DNA of 48,695 nt from Alphaproteobacteria bacterium (GTDB taxonomy: Bacteria > Pseudomonadota > Alphaproteobacteria > RS24), in NCBI GenBank assembly GCA_949498175.1, contig CATDDF010000043.1, positions 1-48,695 on the forward strand. The letters are read 5' to 3'. A program made the translations under genes and the position numbers. Under the pieces are notes generated by a model that ran no database searches, had not been told where the DNA came from, and was given only the letters and a program-made list of their open reading frames with translations. This document shows positions 29,230-37,957 of the stretch, piece by piece. Numbering within the stretch: position 1 is the stretch's first letter; the number at the start of each line of letters is the position of its first letter.

Positions 29230-29651
29230 TGACAAAGCTTATTTGGCTGCACGAAGATTGTCTGCGCGCCTCGCATAATGTGTTTTCCCACGCGCCCGAC
29301 GCGCAAGCGGTTTTTATTTGGGACGACGCCCATATGGCCGCCATGCATTTCGGCCTGAAACGCCGCGTGTTTATTTATGAGAGCTTGTGCCAATTACCGG
29401 TTGAGATTTATGTCGGGGACACGGTATCCGCGCTCATGCAATTGGCCGATCGGGGGCAAGAAATTGTCACCGGCAAGAGCCCCAATTCGGCGCTGAAAAA
29501 CATCATGCAGGCGCTGCGCGAAACCATAAAGGTCAGCGCCATTGCCGATGACCCGTTTGTGCAAATGGACAGCCCGCCGGATCTGCGTCGCTTTTTCAAA
29601 TATTGGAACAAAGCGAAAAAACACGCTTTTTCATATGACGGACGGTCCTAA
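29229..29651 (+). CDS. Small photolyase-N-domain-like alpha/beta protein
   Basis: MTKLIWLHEDCLRASHN...VFIWDDAH...LKRRVFIYESLCQLPVEIYVGDT, similar in layout to photolyase LVWFR.DLR / R..FI.e.L..L / GD; start overlaps stop of preceding gene. Confidence 0.55.
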   Translation: MTKLIWLHEDCLRASHNVFSHAPDAQAVFIWDDAHMAAMHFGLKRRVFIYESLCQLPVEIYVGDTVSALMQLADRGQEIVTGKSPNSALKNIMQALRETIKVSAIADDPFVQMDSPPDLRRFFKYWNKAKKHAFSYDGRS

Positions 29652-29653
29652 GC

Positions 29654-30187
29654 TCAGCCTTGCGGCAACACCGCTTCCACGGCGCGCAATAATTTTTTTG
29701 CCTGCGGTTTGGTCAGCGATGAAAAATCGCGCACCGCACGACCATTGGGGGCAATGAGAAATTTATGGAAATTCCATTTCGGCGCGGCACCGGTCTCGGC
29801 CTCCAGCCATTTGTATAACGGATGCGCGCCTTGACCCTTGACCGTCAATTTATCGCTCATCGGAAAATCGATGGCGAAATTGACTGTGCAAAACTCCTTA
29901 ATCTCACTTTTGCTGCCCGGTTCTTGCGCGCCGAAATCATTGCTCGGCACACCCAGCACAATTAACCCCTTATCGCGATAATTTTGCCACAATGCCTGCA
30001 AGCCGTCATATTGCTTGGTGAAACCGCAATAGGAGGCCGTATTGACAACCAATATGGCCTTGCCGCGATAATCGGCCAAATTGAGGCGTGTGCCGTCAAT
30101 GGCGGGCAAGGAAAAGTCATGCGCGGTCAGGGGTTGCGCCGCCAGCGGTGTCGCCAGAAAAACCATAAAAGCCAATATAAGTCTCAT
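29654..30187 (-). CDS. Glutathione peroxidase family protein, exported
   Basis: Signal peptide; VNTASYCGFTKQYDGLQALW, GVPSNDFGAQEPGS, PKWNFHKFLI. Confidence 0.92.
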   Translation of the reverse strand: MRLILAFMVFLATPLAAQPLTAHDFSLPAIDGTRLNLADYRGKAILVVNTASYCGFTKQYDGLQALWQNYRDKGLIVLGVPSNDFGAQEPGSKSEIKEFCTVNFAIDFPMSDKLTVKGQGAHPLYKWLEAETGAAPKWNFHKFLIAPNGRAVRDFSSLTKPQAKKLLRAVEAVLPQG

Positions 30188-30291
30188 GCAGCTAAATTAG
30201 CGCCATGCCGTGCCGTTTCAATGGTGCGCGCAATAATATTTGAACTTTGCGGCAAGCCGGTTCTAAACTGTCGGTAAAGGTAGCGTTAATT

Positions 30292-30717
30292 ATGTTTTTG
30301 TATCAGTCAGAAACCGACAGCCATTTCGAATGTCCGCAATGCGGCCAACACGGCACTGTGCCGACGGCGCATTTGGATGAAGTATTGGCGCGCAATGAAC
30401 ACGCCGTCATTAGCTGTACCAAATGCATGACCCGCTTTGCCCCGCACGCCCCGACCGCCAATCGATTGCGCGCCACCGAGCCGGTGCATGACGAAGATAT
30501 TGACGCGCCGCAAATGGCGCTGGAAGAAGCCGGTGATGAAGGCAGCGATGACGAGGCAGCGATAAATGCTCATGCGGCTTTGCCGGAATTACACGATCAC
30601 TGGCAAATTCATCAAAAAGACCCGTTGGCCATGCCGCCATCACCCGAAGAAATGCGCGAACAGACAAAAAGTGCTTTGCCGATTTGGCTCCAACCGCCAA
30701 GTGACAAAAAAGATTAG
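30292..30717 (+). CDS. Zinc-ribbon-containing acidic hypothetical protein
   Basis: FECPQCGQHGTV...ISCTKCMTRF double CxxC; acidic middle region; start at internal Met. Confidence 0.6.
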   Translation: MFLYQSETDSHFECPQCGQHGTVPTAHLDEVLARNEHAVISCTKCMTRFAPHAPTANRLRATEPVHDEDIDAPQMALEEAGDEGSDDEAAINAHAALPELHDHWQIHQKDPLAMPPSPEEMREQTKSALPIWLQPPSDKKD

Positions 30718-31154
30718 AGCCAGCGCCGCACACGCATTTTATAATTGCGGTAAATCTGCCCGAACTCGGTTTCAAGATTTTCTTCTTCTTTGACAATCCA
30801 GATTTGCTGCACCAACAGCACAAATACGGGCACGACCAAAAGCGTCCAAACATGACCAAAGGCAAGGCCCGAACCGATAAGCAGCACCGCCATAGCGACA
30901 TAAATCGGATTGCGCGAATAGGCGAACAGGCCGGTTTCCATAAGTGCCGAGGGCTGCCCGTCAGGAATAATCGTGGTTTCGTGTTTGCTGAAACTGCGCG
31001 CTACGAGCAAAATCGTGCCAAAGCCCAGCACCATGAGCGCCATGCCGATATATTGCCATGTCGCGCTCAATAGGGGCTCGACCGGCGCGACATAGCCGAT
31101 AAGCAATTGCGTGATAATGCCGGCCAGCACCATAAGCGGGGGATAGATTTTCAT
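30714..31154 (-). CDS. Isoprenylcysteine carboxyl methyltransferase (ICMT)-like family protein
   Basis: LFAYSRNPIYVAMAVLLIG...VKEEENLETEFGQIYRNYKMRVRRWL. Confidence 0.85.
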   Translation of the reverse strand: MKIYPPLMVLAGIITQLLIGYVAPVEPLLSATWQYIGMALMVLGFGTILLVARSFSKHETTIIPDGQPSALMETGLFAYSRNPIYVAMAVLLIGSGLAFGHVWTLLVVPVFVLLVQQIWIVKEEENLETEFGQIYRNYKMRVRRWL

Positions 31155-31166
31155 ATGCCTTCTCCT

Positions 31167-32351
31167 TTAGGCTGAGACGGAAAGAGGTTGCCAAATATCG
31201 CAAATACGACGGCCGTCAAAAATCGCAATTTTGGGAAATTGCAAAAATATCGCCTCGCTTTGCGTGGGACGCAAAAACACGAAATCATCAACTTTGAGAG
31301 GCGTTTTTTTCGGCCCCTCAAGAAACTCCTGGTTGGAAGAACGACCGAATAGCGGGCTTGTTTTCAGCCCTTTCGGCCATATGGGGTTGGCCATCCAATA
31401 GCCGCCATGAATGAAAATGCCGGTGCCTTTTTGGGGGCGACCGACAATATTTTCGCCATATTCCCAAGCGGCAATGGCCAGCTCATCGGAAATTTTTAAC
31501 GCCGGCGTAGCGATAAAGGCGGCCGCTTCAAAATCCTTCAATATCGGCATATCGAAATCGCTCGGCTTGACCAAAGCCGATCCTGCTGCCAACTCATTGG
31601 CCAGTTCGGTGTTTTTATAAAGACCGAAAGTCGGGCTACCGGCCATATTGCGCACCATGGTCTCAATATGCGCCGCGCTGAAATGCGCGCGCCCTTGCCG
31701 CAATGCTTGCCCATAGGCTTTTTGCGCGCCCTTTTTGGCGCGGCTACGCCACCCGTCCAATGTCGGGATTTTGGTCAAATGCGGCTCATAGCCCAAATAA
31801 CCGGCCAGTATCAAATGCTCTGAGGCGGCCAAAAAACGCAAGGCCGTTTCAAGCGTGTCGCCCGGCATCAGGCCACCACGATGCAATCCGACATCGACCT
31901 CAAAATTGATGCGCAATTTCAGCCCCAGTTTTTTGGCCAATGCCTCATATTGTTTGAGGCGTTGCGGCGTATCGATAAGCCATTGGATACGCTTTGCCGC
32001 CTGCTTGCCTTTGACCGCGGGTAGCGCATCAAACAAGTCGGCCGCCGCAGCGACCGGCAAGGGCTTGCCCAAAAGCTGGTCGGCGCGCGGCAAGGCGGTC
32101 AATAATTGCCGGCTCATTTCGCGGTTGAAACTCATCACGCGGTCGGTTTTTGCCGCTTTGGCGATATGCGCGAGCAAGGGCGCGCAAGGCAGGGATTTGG
32201 CGACAATGCGATAGGCCATATTGCGCGGCAGCATATGTTTTAATTGCTTTATGTTTTCATCGAGCTTGCGGCGATCAATCAGCAAAACCGGCTCGGCCAG
32301 ACCGGCCGCACCCAGTGCTTTTTGCAGCTTGGCGAAATAGGCCTGCATCAT
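31167..32351 (-). CDS. DSD1 / alanine racemase N-terminal domain family PLP-dependent enzyme
   Basis: PVLLIDRRKLDENIKQL, YRIVAKSLPCAPLL, FEVDVGLHRGGL, GSALVKPSDFD; C-terminal metal-type domain. Confidence 0.75.
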   Translation of the reverse strand: MMQAYFAKLQKALGAAGLAEPVLLIDRRKLDENIKQLKHMLPRNMAYRIVAKSLPCAPLLAHIAKAAKTDRVMSFNREMSRQLLTALPRADQLLGKPLPVAAAADLFDALPAVKGKQAAKRIQWLIDTPQRLKQYEALAKKLGLKLRINFEVDVGLHRGGLMPGDTLETALRFLAASEHLILAGYLGYEPHLTKIPTLDGWRSRAKKGAQKAYGQALRQGRAHFSAAHIETMVRNMAGSPTFGLYKNTELANELAAGSALVKPSDFDMPILKDFEAAAFIATPALKISDELAIAAWEYGENIVGRPQKGTGIFIHGGYWMANPIWPKGLKTSPLFGRSSNQEFLEGPKKTPLKVDDFVFLRPTQSEAIFLQFPKIAIFDGRRICDIWQPLSVSA

Positions 32352-33706
32352 GCGGCCTCGAATAAATCGCGCAAATAGGGATTTAACAGCCGTCCTTGCG
32401 GGTCAAGCGCGGCGCGCAATTTGGCAAAATCATCAAATTTCGGATAGGCGACGCGCATATCATCGCCGGTAAAGCGATTGAGCTTGCCCCAATGCGGCCG
32501 CCCACCATAACGGCGGAAAATCGGCTCAATCTCGGTGAATAAAAATTCATATTCATCGGGCGCATATGTGTGCACGGCAATTGAAATGCGCGGGCCGTCA
32601 TGAAACGGCGACAGCCAGGCCTTATCTTGTGCCGTCATGCGGCACTCAAACGGAAAAAACACATCGCGGCGATGGCGTTCAATATGCGCGCGCACTTCTT
32701 CCAATGCAGCCAAGCCTTTATCGAGCGGCAAGTGAAACTCCATTTCATTGAAATGCACATTGCGCGCGCTTGACAATAATTGCCAGCTTTCGCCGACCAC
32801 ATCTTCTTCCGGCGCATCGGCAATGGCGGCAGCCAGCAATTTCTTTCTAAGATAGGGAAACCAGCCCAACCAATCACGCAAGGCTTTAAGCTGCATGACC
32901 CCATCATCGCTTTCATCATGCCGGCGCGGCGTGTCATCGGCCTCGGTGATATTATGAGTGATGCACATGGCTTGGCCGGAAAACGGCAAATAGAAAAATT
33001 CAAAATTGCGATTATCGCGCCATAATTGCTCGGCATCGGCCAGAACCTGAGCATAGGGCGCAAACCAGACGCGTCGATGCAGCTTATGGCGCGCCACTAA
33101 TTGCATTTGAATTTCGGTAAAAATACCCAGCGCCCCCAGCGCCACTTGCGCGGCCGGCAATAAATCTGGGTTTTTTTCGGCGCTGATTTCCATATCCTCG
33201 CCGGCGCCGGTGACCATGCGCAGGCCGCGAATTTCAGCCGCCAGACAGGGTAAGTCGCGCCCCGTGCCATGCGTCGCCGTGCTGGTCGCTCCGGCCAGGC
33301 TTTGCACATCAATATCGCCGAGATTGCGGAACGCCAAGCCATGCGCCGCCAAGGCGGGTGACAAATCCTTAAGCCGCGCACCGGCGCCGAGCCAGGCGGT
33401 TTGCGCCTGCGCGTCGACCGCCCCAATGCCGTTGAAATGATCGAGCTTTACAATCGCCCCATCGCACGGCACAAGGCCGGTCCAACTATGACCGGAGCCG
33501 ACCGGACGCACCCCGCCCTCGGCTTCGCCAAGCAGTTTTTTGAGCGCTGCCGCATCGCGCGGCACGGCAATCTCAGCATTTTGCGGCGCAATGGATTGCG
33601 ACCAGTTTTGCCAGCCTTTTGCGGTTTCCGCCCCATCCATTTCTTTGGCCTGAACCGGCATTAGCACGCTCGCCCCCATTGCGGCCAGAAGGGTTCGTCT
33701 CTTCAT
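32348..33706 (-). CDS. FAD-linked oxidase, D-arabinono-1,4-lactone oxidase family
   Basis: MKRRTLLAAMGASVLMPVQA leader; VRPVGSGHSWTGLVPCDGAIVKLDHFNG; ATSTATHGTGRDLPCLAAEIRGLRMV; RPHWGKLNRF. Confidence 0.88.
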   Translation of the reverse strand: MKRRTLLAAMGASVLMPVQAKEMDGAETAKGWQNWSQSIAPQNAEIAVPRDAAALKKLLGEAEGGVRPVGSGHSWTGLVPCDGAIVKLDHFNGIGAVDAQAQTAWLGAGARLKDLSPALAAHGLAFRNLGDIDVQSLAGATSTATHGTGRDLPCLAAEIRGLRMVTGAGEDMEISAEKNPDLLPAAQVALGALGIFTEIQMQLVARHKLHRRVWFAPYAQVLADAEQLWRDNRNFEFFYLPFSGQAMCITHNITEADDTPRRHDESDDGVMQLKALRDWLGWFPYLRKKLLAAAIADAPEEDVVGESWQLLSSARNVHFNEMEFHLPLDKGLAALEEVRAHIERHRRDVFFPFECRMTAQDKAWLSPFHDGPRISIAVHTYAPDEYEFLFTEIEPIFRRYGGRPHWGKLNRFTGDDMRVAYPKFDDFAKLRAALDPQGRLLNPYLRDLFEAA

Positions 33707-33792
33707 ATGGCCTTCCCTCATTTAAAGAAAAGGCTATAAGCGTGTCTCGCACTTGGCAAGCACTAAGCGCCGTCGCTTTAACGGCCCTGAGT

Positions 33793-34239
33793 TTAGCCGA
33801 GGAAATTGCGAATGGCGTAATTGGTTGTGGTTTGCGCCACCAAAGTGCCGTTTTCATCTTTCAAATCAGCGACCAAAGTGAAGTCAAAACGCCCGTCTTT
33901 TTCCAATGCCGCATTCATCTCATCGGCTTGCGCCTGGCTGAACACGGTCTCTGCCGTCACCGAACTCATGGCCGGTGCTTTAAACTCAATCTTTAAATCG
34001 CGCACCACCGGTTGGAATTTCTCAGGCTTGGCAAGATGACGCATTGGCACCAGCCCGCCGAGAAACTCACCGCCGGCAAACAAATAGGCCGCGTGCATCA
34101 TATGCACGTGATTTTCGGTTTCCGGATTTAATTCGACTTTCACTTTGAAAGTTTCGTCGGCTTGCAAAATCTGCAATCCGGCATTGCCATAAAGCGAATA
34201 ATTCTCGCAAATATTGGCAGATAGGGCTTTCAAATCCAT
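33793..34239 (-). CDS. Hotdog-fold thioesterase-like (DUF4442) protein
   Basis: NHVHMMHAAYLFAGGEFLGGL; IEFKAPAMSSVTAE; start placed at MDLKALS. Confidence 0.7.
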   Translation of the reverse strand: MDLKALSANICENYSLYGNAGLQILQADETFKVKVELNPETENHVHMMHAAYLFAGGEFLGGLVPMRHLAKPEKFQPVVRDLKIEFKAPAMSSVTAETVFSQAQADEMNAALEKDGRFDFTLVADLKDENGTLVAQTTTNYAIRNFLG

Positions 34240-34262
34240 ATTTTTCTCCCGCTGTGCCGCCA

Positions 34263-35159
34263 TCAGACCTGTGGCGCCTGAGGGCTGAAAAATTGATGTG
34301 CTTTAGCGATAAGAAAAGGCAGCAGCGCGACAATTGCAAGCCCGAATAATGTCCCGAACCCATATTGCACCAGCGCATTGTCATCGGATAGAGCCCGCGG
34401 CAGGCGCGTCATGGCAAGCATCAACACAAAACTGACACCGGTTAAAGCCGCCGCCAATAGGGCTTGCACCAATATCGGGCCGGGCAAATGCACCTCTTCA
34501 TGGCCACGCAAATAGCGGCCAAGCAGCCAGCCCGTGCTTAGGCCGATAAACCAATAGGGCGCGTCATGGCCGATATGGGTCGGATAAAAAGCAATGTAAA
34601 AACCTTGCAACACAATCAGTACGAGCAATATTTGCGGCAGGGACGCCGCCGCCAGACGGGTGCGGCTTGCGGCATGGCGTTCAACACCGATATAGGCCAT
34701 GAGGCAAAATACGCCGAAAACAAAGCCTGAAAGAACATCGCCCAAATCGTGCACGCCCAAATAAAGCCGCGAAAAGCCTTGCAGGACGATAAAAATGGCG
34801 GCTGCCGCATAAGCCCAATTTTGCCGCATGGTATGGGCCAGATAGCCCCAAAGAACGACGGCGATTTGCGTATGCCCGCTGGGCCAGCCATAACTGTCGC
34901 CGACGCGACCGTCGAGTGCATAAAGCATATCGGGGCGCGGATCTTGTCCGAAATCCTTGAGCCAACTATTCAAAAGACCGGCCGCCATGAGCAGCATGGC
35001 GGTGTGAAAAAAACGTTTTGAGCCGAGCGCGAAATAGCCGAAGCACAAAAACATGATGAGAAATAGCGGATAGCCGGCCAAGGTAATCAGTTCGAAAAAC
35101 CCGTTTAAAAAAGGTGTCCGCAAAGGCAACACCCAATCCATTATATTCCATAGCGACAT
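34263..35159 (-). CDS. PAP2 family phosphatase
   Basis: KDFGQDPRPDM, YGWPSGHTQIA, SRLYLGVHDLGDVLSGF. Confidence 0.9.
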   Translation of the reverse strand: MSLWNIMDWVLPLRTPFLNGFFELITLAGYPLFLIMFLCFGYFALGSKRFFHTAMLLMAAGLLNSWLKDFGQDPRPDMLYALDGRVGDSYGWPSGHTQIAVVLWGYLAHTMRQNWAYAAAAIFIVLQGFSRLYLGVHDLGDVLSGFVFGVFCLMAYIGVERHAASRTRLAAASLPQILLVLIVLQGFYIAFYPTHIGHDAPYWFIGLSTGWLLGRYLRGHEEVHLPGPILVQALLAAALTGVSFVLMLAMTRLPRALSDDNALVQYGFGTLFGLAIVALLPFLIAKAHQFFSPQAPQV

Positions 35160-35299
35160 GCAAATCCCCCTCTCATGTCTGGTGAAACTAGCATTGCCGC
35201 CGACCCGCAACAAGCCGGGGCGCAAGCCTGATGTGAGGCACTCGACATTTGCGATTTAGGCTTTACCCTTTACAACCACATAAGCACAGGTAACGGGTC

Positions 35300-36481
35300 A
35301 TGAAGATAATCATTTCCGGCGGTGGTATTGGCGGTCTGACGGCTGCGCTTTGCGCCCTTCACTTCGGCCATCAGGTGACGGTTCTCGAACGTGCTCCCGC
35401 TTTGGGCGCGGTCGGAGCCGGTATTCAAGTGCCACCCAATGCGATGAAAATTTTTGCCGCCTTAAAACTTGATGCGGCACTGACCGATATCGGCTTTTTG
35501 CCGCACGCCATTGAAACCCGCATGGGCGTATCGGGACGGCAAATTTTCACCATTCCGCTGGGTGCTCAGGCCGTTGCGCGCTGGGGGGCGCCCTATCTGC
35601 ATATTCACCGAGCCGATTATATCGCGGTTCTGCAAAACGCTTTGCGCGCGCAGCAGGCAGATGCTTTGCGGCTCAATGCCGAGGTCAAGGCCTATCGTCA
35701 AACCGCCAATGGCGTGTGCGCCCATTTGGCCGATGGCAGCGAGATGGAGGGCGATGTTTTGCTGGCCGGCGACGGCATTCACTCGCCCCTGCGCACGCAA
35801 ATGCTGGGCGCGCAAAAGCCTATTTTTACCGGCAATGTCGCTTGGCGCGCCGTCGTGCCGATGGACAGGCTGGGCGATGATGCACCGCGCCCGACCGCCT
35901 GCGCCTGGATGGGAGCGGGCAAGCATTGCGTTACCTATCGCTTGCGGCGCGGCCGTTTGGCGAATTTTGTCGGCGTCGTCTCGCGCGATGATTGGACCGT
36001 CGAGAGTTGGACCGAACAAGGCACGAAGCAAGAGGCTTTGGCCGATTTTGACGGCTGGCACCCGACCATTTGTCGGATTTTGGACGCCGCCGATACGCAT
36101 TATCGTTGGGCTTTGTTTGACCGCGCACCGCTTGAAAATTGGGTCGATGGCCGAGTTGCCCTTTTGGGCGATGCCGCCCATCCTATGCTGCCCTTTATGG
36201 CACAAGGCGCGGCAATGGCGGTAGAAGACGGCTGGGCGGTCATGCAAGCCCTGGCGCAAGGCGACAGCGTGACTGAGGCATTGCAAAATTATCAGGCACG
36301 CCGCTTGCGCCGCACCAGCCGCGCGCAAGCCGTCTCGCGCGCCAATGGCACGACATTTCACCAAAGCACGCGGCTCGGTCAAATCGCTACCTATGCGCCT
36401 TTATATATGGTCGGCAAATTTGCGCCGAAACTCATCCATGCGCGGCAGGATTGGCTATACGGCCATGACGAGACGCGATAA
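35300..36481 (+). CDS. FAD-dependent monooxygenase (salicylate hydroxylase-like)
   Basis: IIISGGGIGGLTAALCALHFGHQVTVLERAP; LLAGDGIHSPLR; VALLGDAAHPMLPFMAQGAAMAVEDGW. Confidence 0.93.
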   Translation: MKIIISGGGIGGLTAALCALHFGHQVTVLERAPALGAVGAGIQVPPNAMKIFAALKLDAALTDIGFLPHAIETRMGVSGRQIFTIPLGAQAVARWGAPYLHIHRADYIAVLQNALRAQQADALRLNAEVKAYRQTANGVCAHLADGSEMEGDVLLAGDGIHSPLRTQMLGAQKPIFTGNVAWRAVVPMDRLGDDAPRPTACAWMGAGKHCVTYRLRRGRLANFVGVVSRDDWTVESWTEQGTKQEALADFDGWHPTICRILDAADTHYRWALFDRAPLENWVDGRVALLGDAAHPMLPFMAQGAAMAVEDGWAVMQALAQGDSVTEALQNYQARRLRRTSRAQAVSRANGTTFHQSTRLGQIATYAPLYMVGKFAPKLIHARQDWLYGHDETR

Positions 36482-36691
36482 AGGGGGAAATGGCGCACAG
36501 AGATGGTTTCGATGCCTACCCCAGGCCCCTGGCAAGCCTTGACCTTCAATAATGTCAATAGGTCAGCATTTTTGCAGGCGCGTGCGAATTCCATTCATGG
36601 CCATCCATATGGCCCAGCAAGCAAAGATCCGAGTTCCGGGTCACACGGTGCGCGAAACAAGGTGCTTGGGGGTTGCTGAAGCAGCATTTCT

Positions 36692-36715
36692 GATATCTTA
36701 AAAATTTCAGATATC
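36692..36715. promoter_or_regulatory. 24-bp palindrome upstream of arsC, candidate repressor operator
   Basis: GATATCTTAAAAATTTCAGATATC, 10 of 12 pairs complementary. Confidence 0.55.
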
Positions 36716-36784
36716 GAGCGTTTGGCCGAGAACTGAAGAAGCTTATTCTTACACAAAACTGCAATAAGAGTATTTTACCCAGCA

Positions 36785-37213
36785 ATGATGAGGAATATTC
36801 TTATTTTGTGCACGGGCAATAGTTGCCGGTCGGTTTTGGCCGAGGCCTATATCAATCATATTAGCGATGAGTGGCAGGCCTTTTCGGCAGGCTCGCACCC
36901 GACCGGCGAGGTGCATCCTCTAGCTATAGAAACATTAAAGTCATTGGGAATTGACGCAAGCGATGCGAAGTCGAAAAACTGGCATGAATTTGCTGGCGCC
37001 GATGCCCCGATTATGGATGTGATTGTGACGGTTTGCGACAGTGCCGCCGGCGAAACCTGTCCCGTTTGGCCGGGTCAACCGACTGCTTATCATTGGCCGT
37101 TTCCCGACCCGGCGAAATTTTCAGGTTCAGATGAAGAAACCCGCGCCCATTTCCGGGAAGTCTTCGCCATGATAAAAAAGCGGATAGATAATTTTTTGAC
37201 AAATAAGGGATGA
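36785..37213 (+). CDS. arsC: Arsenate reductase (low-molecular-weight phosphatase fold)
   Basis: ILILCTGNSCRSVLAEAYIN P-loop; FSAGSHPTGEVHP; VTVCDSAAGETCPVWPGQP; HWPFPDPA. Confidence 0.93.
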   Translation: MMRNILILCTGNSCRSVLAEAYINHISDEWQAFSAGSHPTGEVHPLAIETLKSLGIDASDAKSKNWHEFAGADAPIMDVIVTVCDSAAGETCPVWPGQPTAYHWPFPDPAKFSGSDEETRAHFREVFAMIKKRIDNFLTNKG

Positions 37214-37875
37214 TGATGGGGAGGAAATTGGCGGCGGAAGCCCTAGGGACGCTACTACTGGTTTGCACGGTGGTTGGCTCAGGCATTATGGCAGTCAATC
37301 TGGCGGAGGGAAATGACGCCGTCGCACTGCTCGGCAATACGATTGCCACAGGTGCCATTCTTTATGTTTTGATCACTATTTTCGGTCCGGTCTCGGGCGC
37401 CCATTTCAATCCCGCCGTTTCCTTGGTTTTCCGCTTGAGGGGTGAACTCGGTAACAGTGATTTTTTGGCCTATATTGGGGCGCAGCTTATTGGTGGCTTA
37501 CTCGGCACGGCCCTGGCACACGCCATGTTTGAATTGGCCTTGTTTACCCCATCGGTCAATATCCGCACCGGCCACGGTCAGTTCCTTGCTGAAACGGTCG
37601 CCAGTTTCGGCTTGGTGATGACCATTTTGGGCGGCTTGAAATATCGCGCCGAGGCTGTTCCCATGCTGGTCGGGCTTTACATTACGGCCGGTTATTGGTT
37701 TACCGCATCGACCAGTTTTGCCAATCCCGCCGTTACTTTGGCGCGCGGCTTTACCGACAGCTTCTCCGGCATTCGGCCGACCGATATGCCGCTTTTTTGG
37801 TTGGCCCAATTTATCGGCGCTGTCTTAGCCCTCATCGCAATGCGCGCAGTTTTGGGGGATGATGAGCCGTCATAA
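37210..37875 (+). CDS. aqpS: MIP/aquaporin family channel (AqpS-like, adjacent to arsC)
   Basis: AEALGTLLLVCTVVGSGIMA; SGAHFNPAVSL; TSFANPAVTLARGFTDSFSGIRPTDM. Confidence 0.88.
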   Translation: MMMGRKLAAEALGTLLLVCTVVGSGIMAVNLAEGNDAVALLGNTIATGAILYVLITIFGPVSGAHFNPAVSLVFRLRGELGNSDFLAYIGAQLIGGLLGTALAHAMFELALFTPSVNIRTGHGQFLAETVASFGLVMTILGGLKYRAEAVPMLVGLYITAGYWFTASTSFANPAVTLARGFTDSFSGIRPTDMPLFWLAQFIGAVLALIAMRAVLGDDEPS

Positions 37876-37895
37876 ACGCGTCATGCCTGCGTAAC
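37867..37895 (+). promoter_or_regulatory. Pho-box-like element, three 7-mers at 11-bp period
   Basis: CCGTCAT-AAAC-GCGTCAT-GCCT-GCGTAAC, 62 nt upstream of the metallophosphoesterase ATG. Confidence 0.65.
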
Positions 37896-37957
37896 AAAAG
37901 AGCAATGGAACGCGGTCACTCCTCACATAAAGGTTTCCACCGTAAGTGAGATGACAA

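Noticed and set aside
35462-36382. 306-aa minus-strand ORF antisense to the FAD monooxygenase
   Set aside because: Shadow ORF; the sense strand has clear FAD motifs
36540-36565. TGACCT-N14-AGGTCA inverted repeat after the FAD monooxygenase, followed by a short T stretch
   Set aside because: Only 6-bp arms with a long loop; too weak to call a terminator or operator
36555-36785. 76-aa minus-strand ORF upstream of arsC, considered as a possible arsR remnant
   Set aside because: Translation lacks any winged-helix signature in the frames I read
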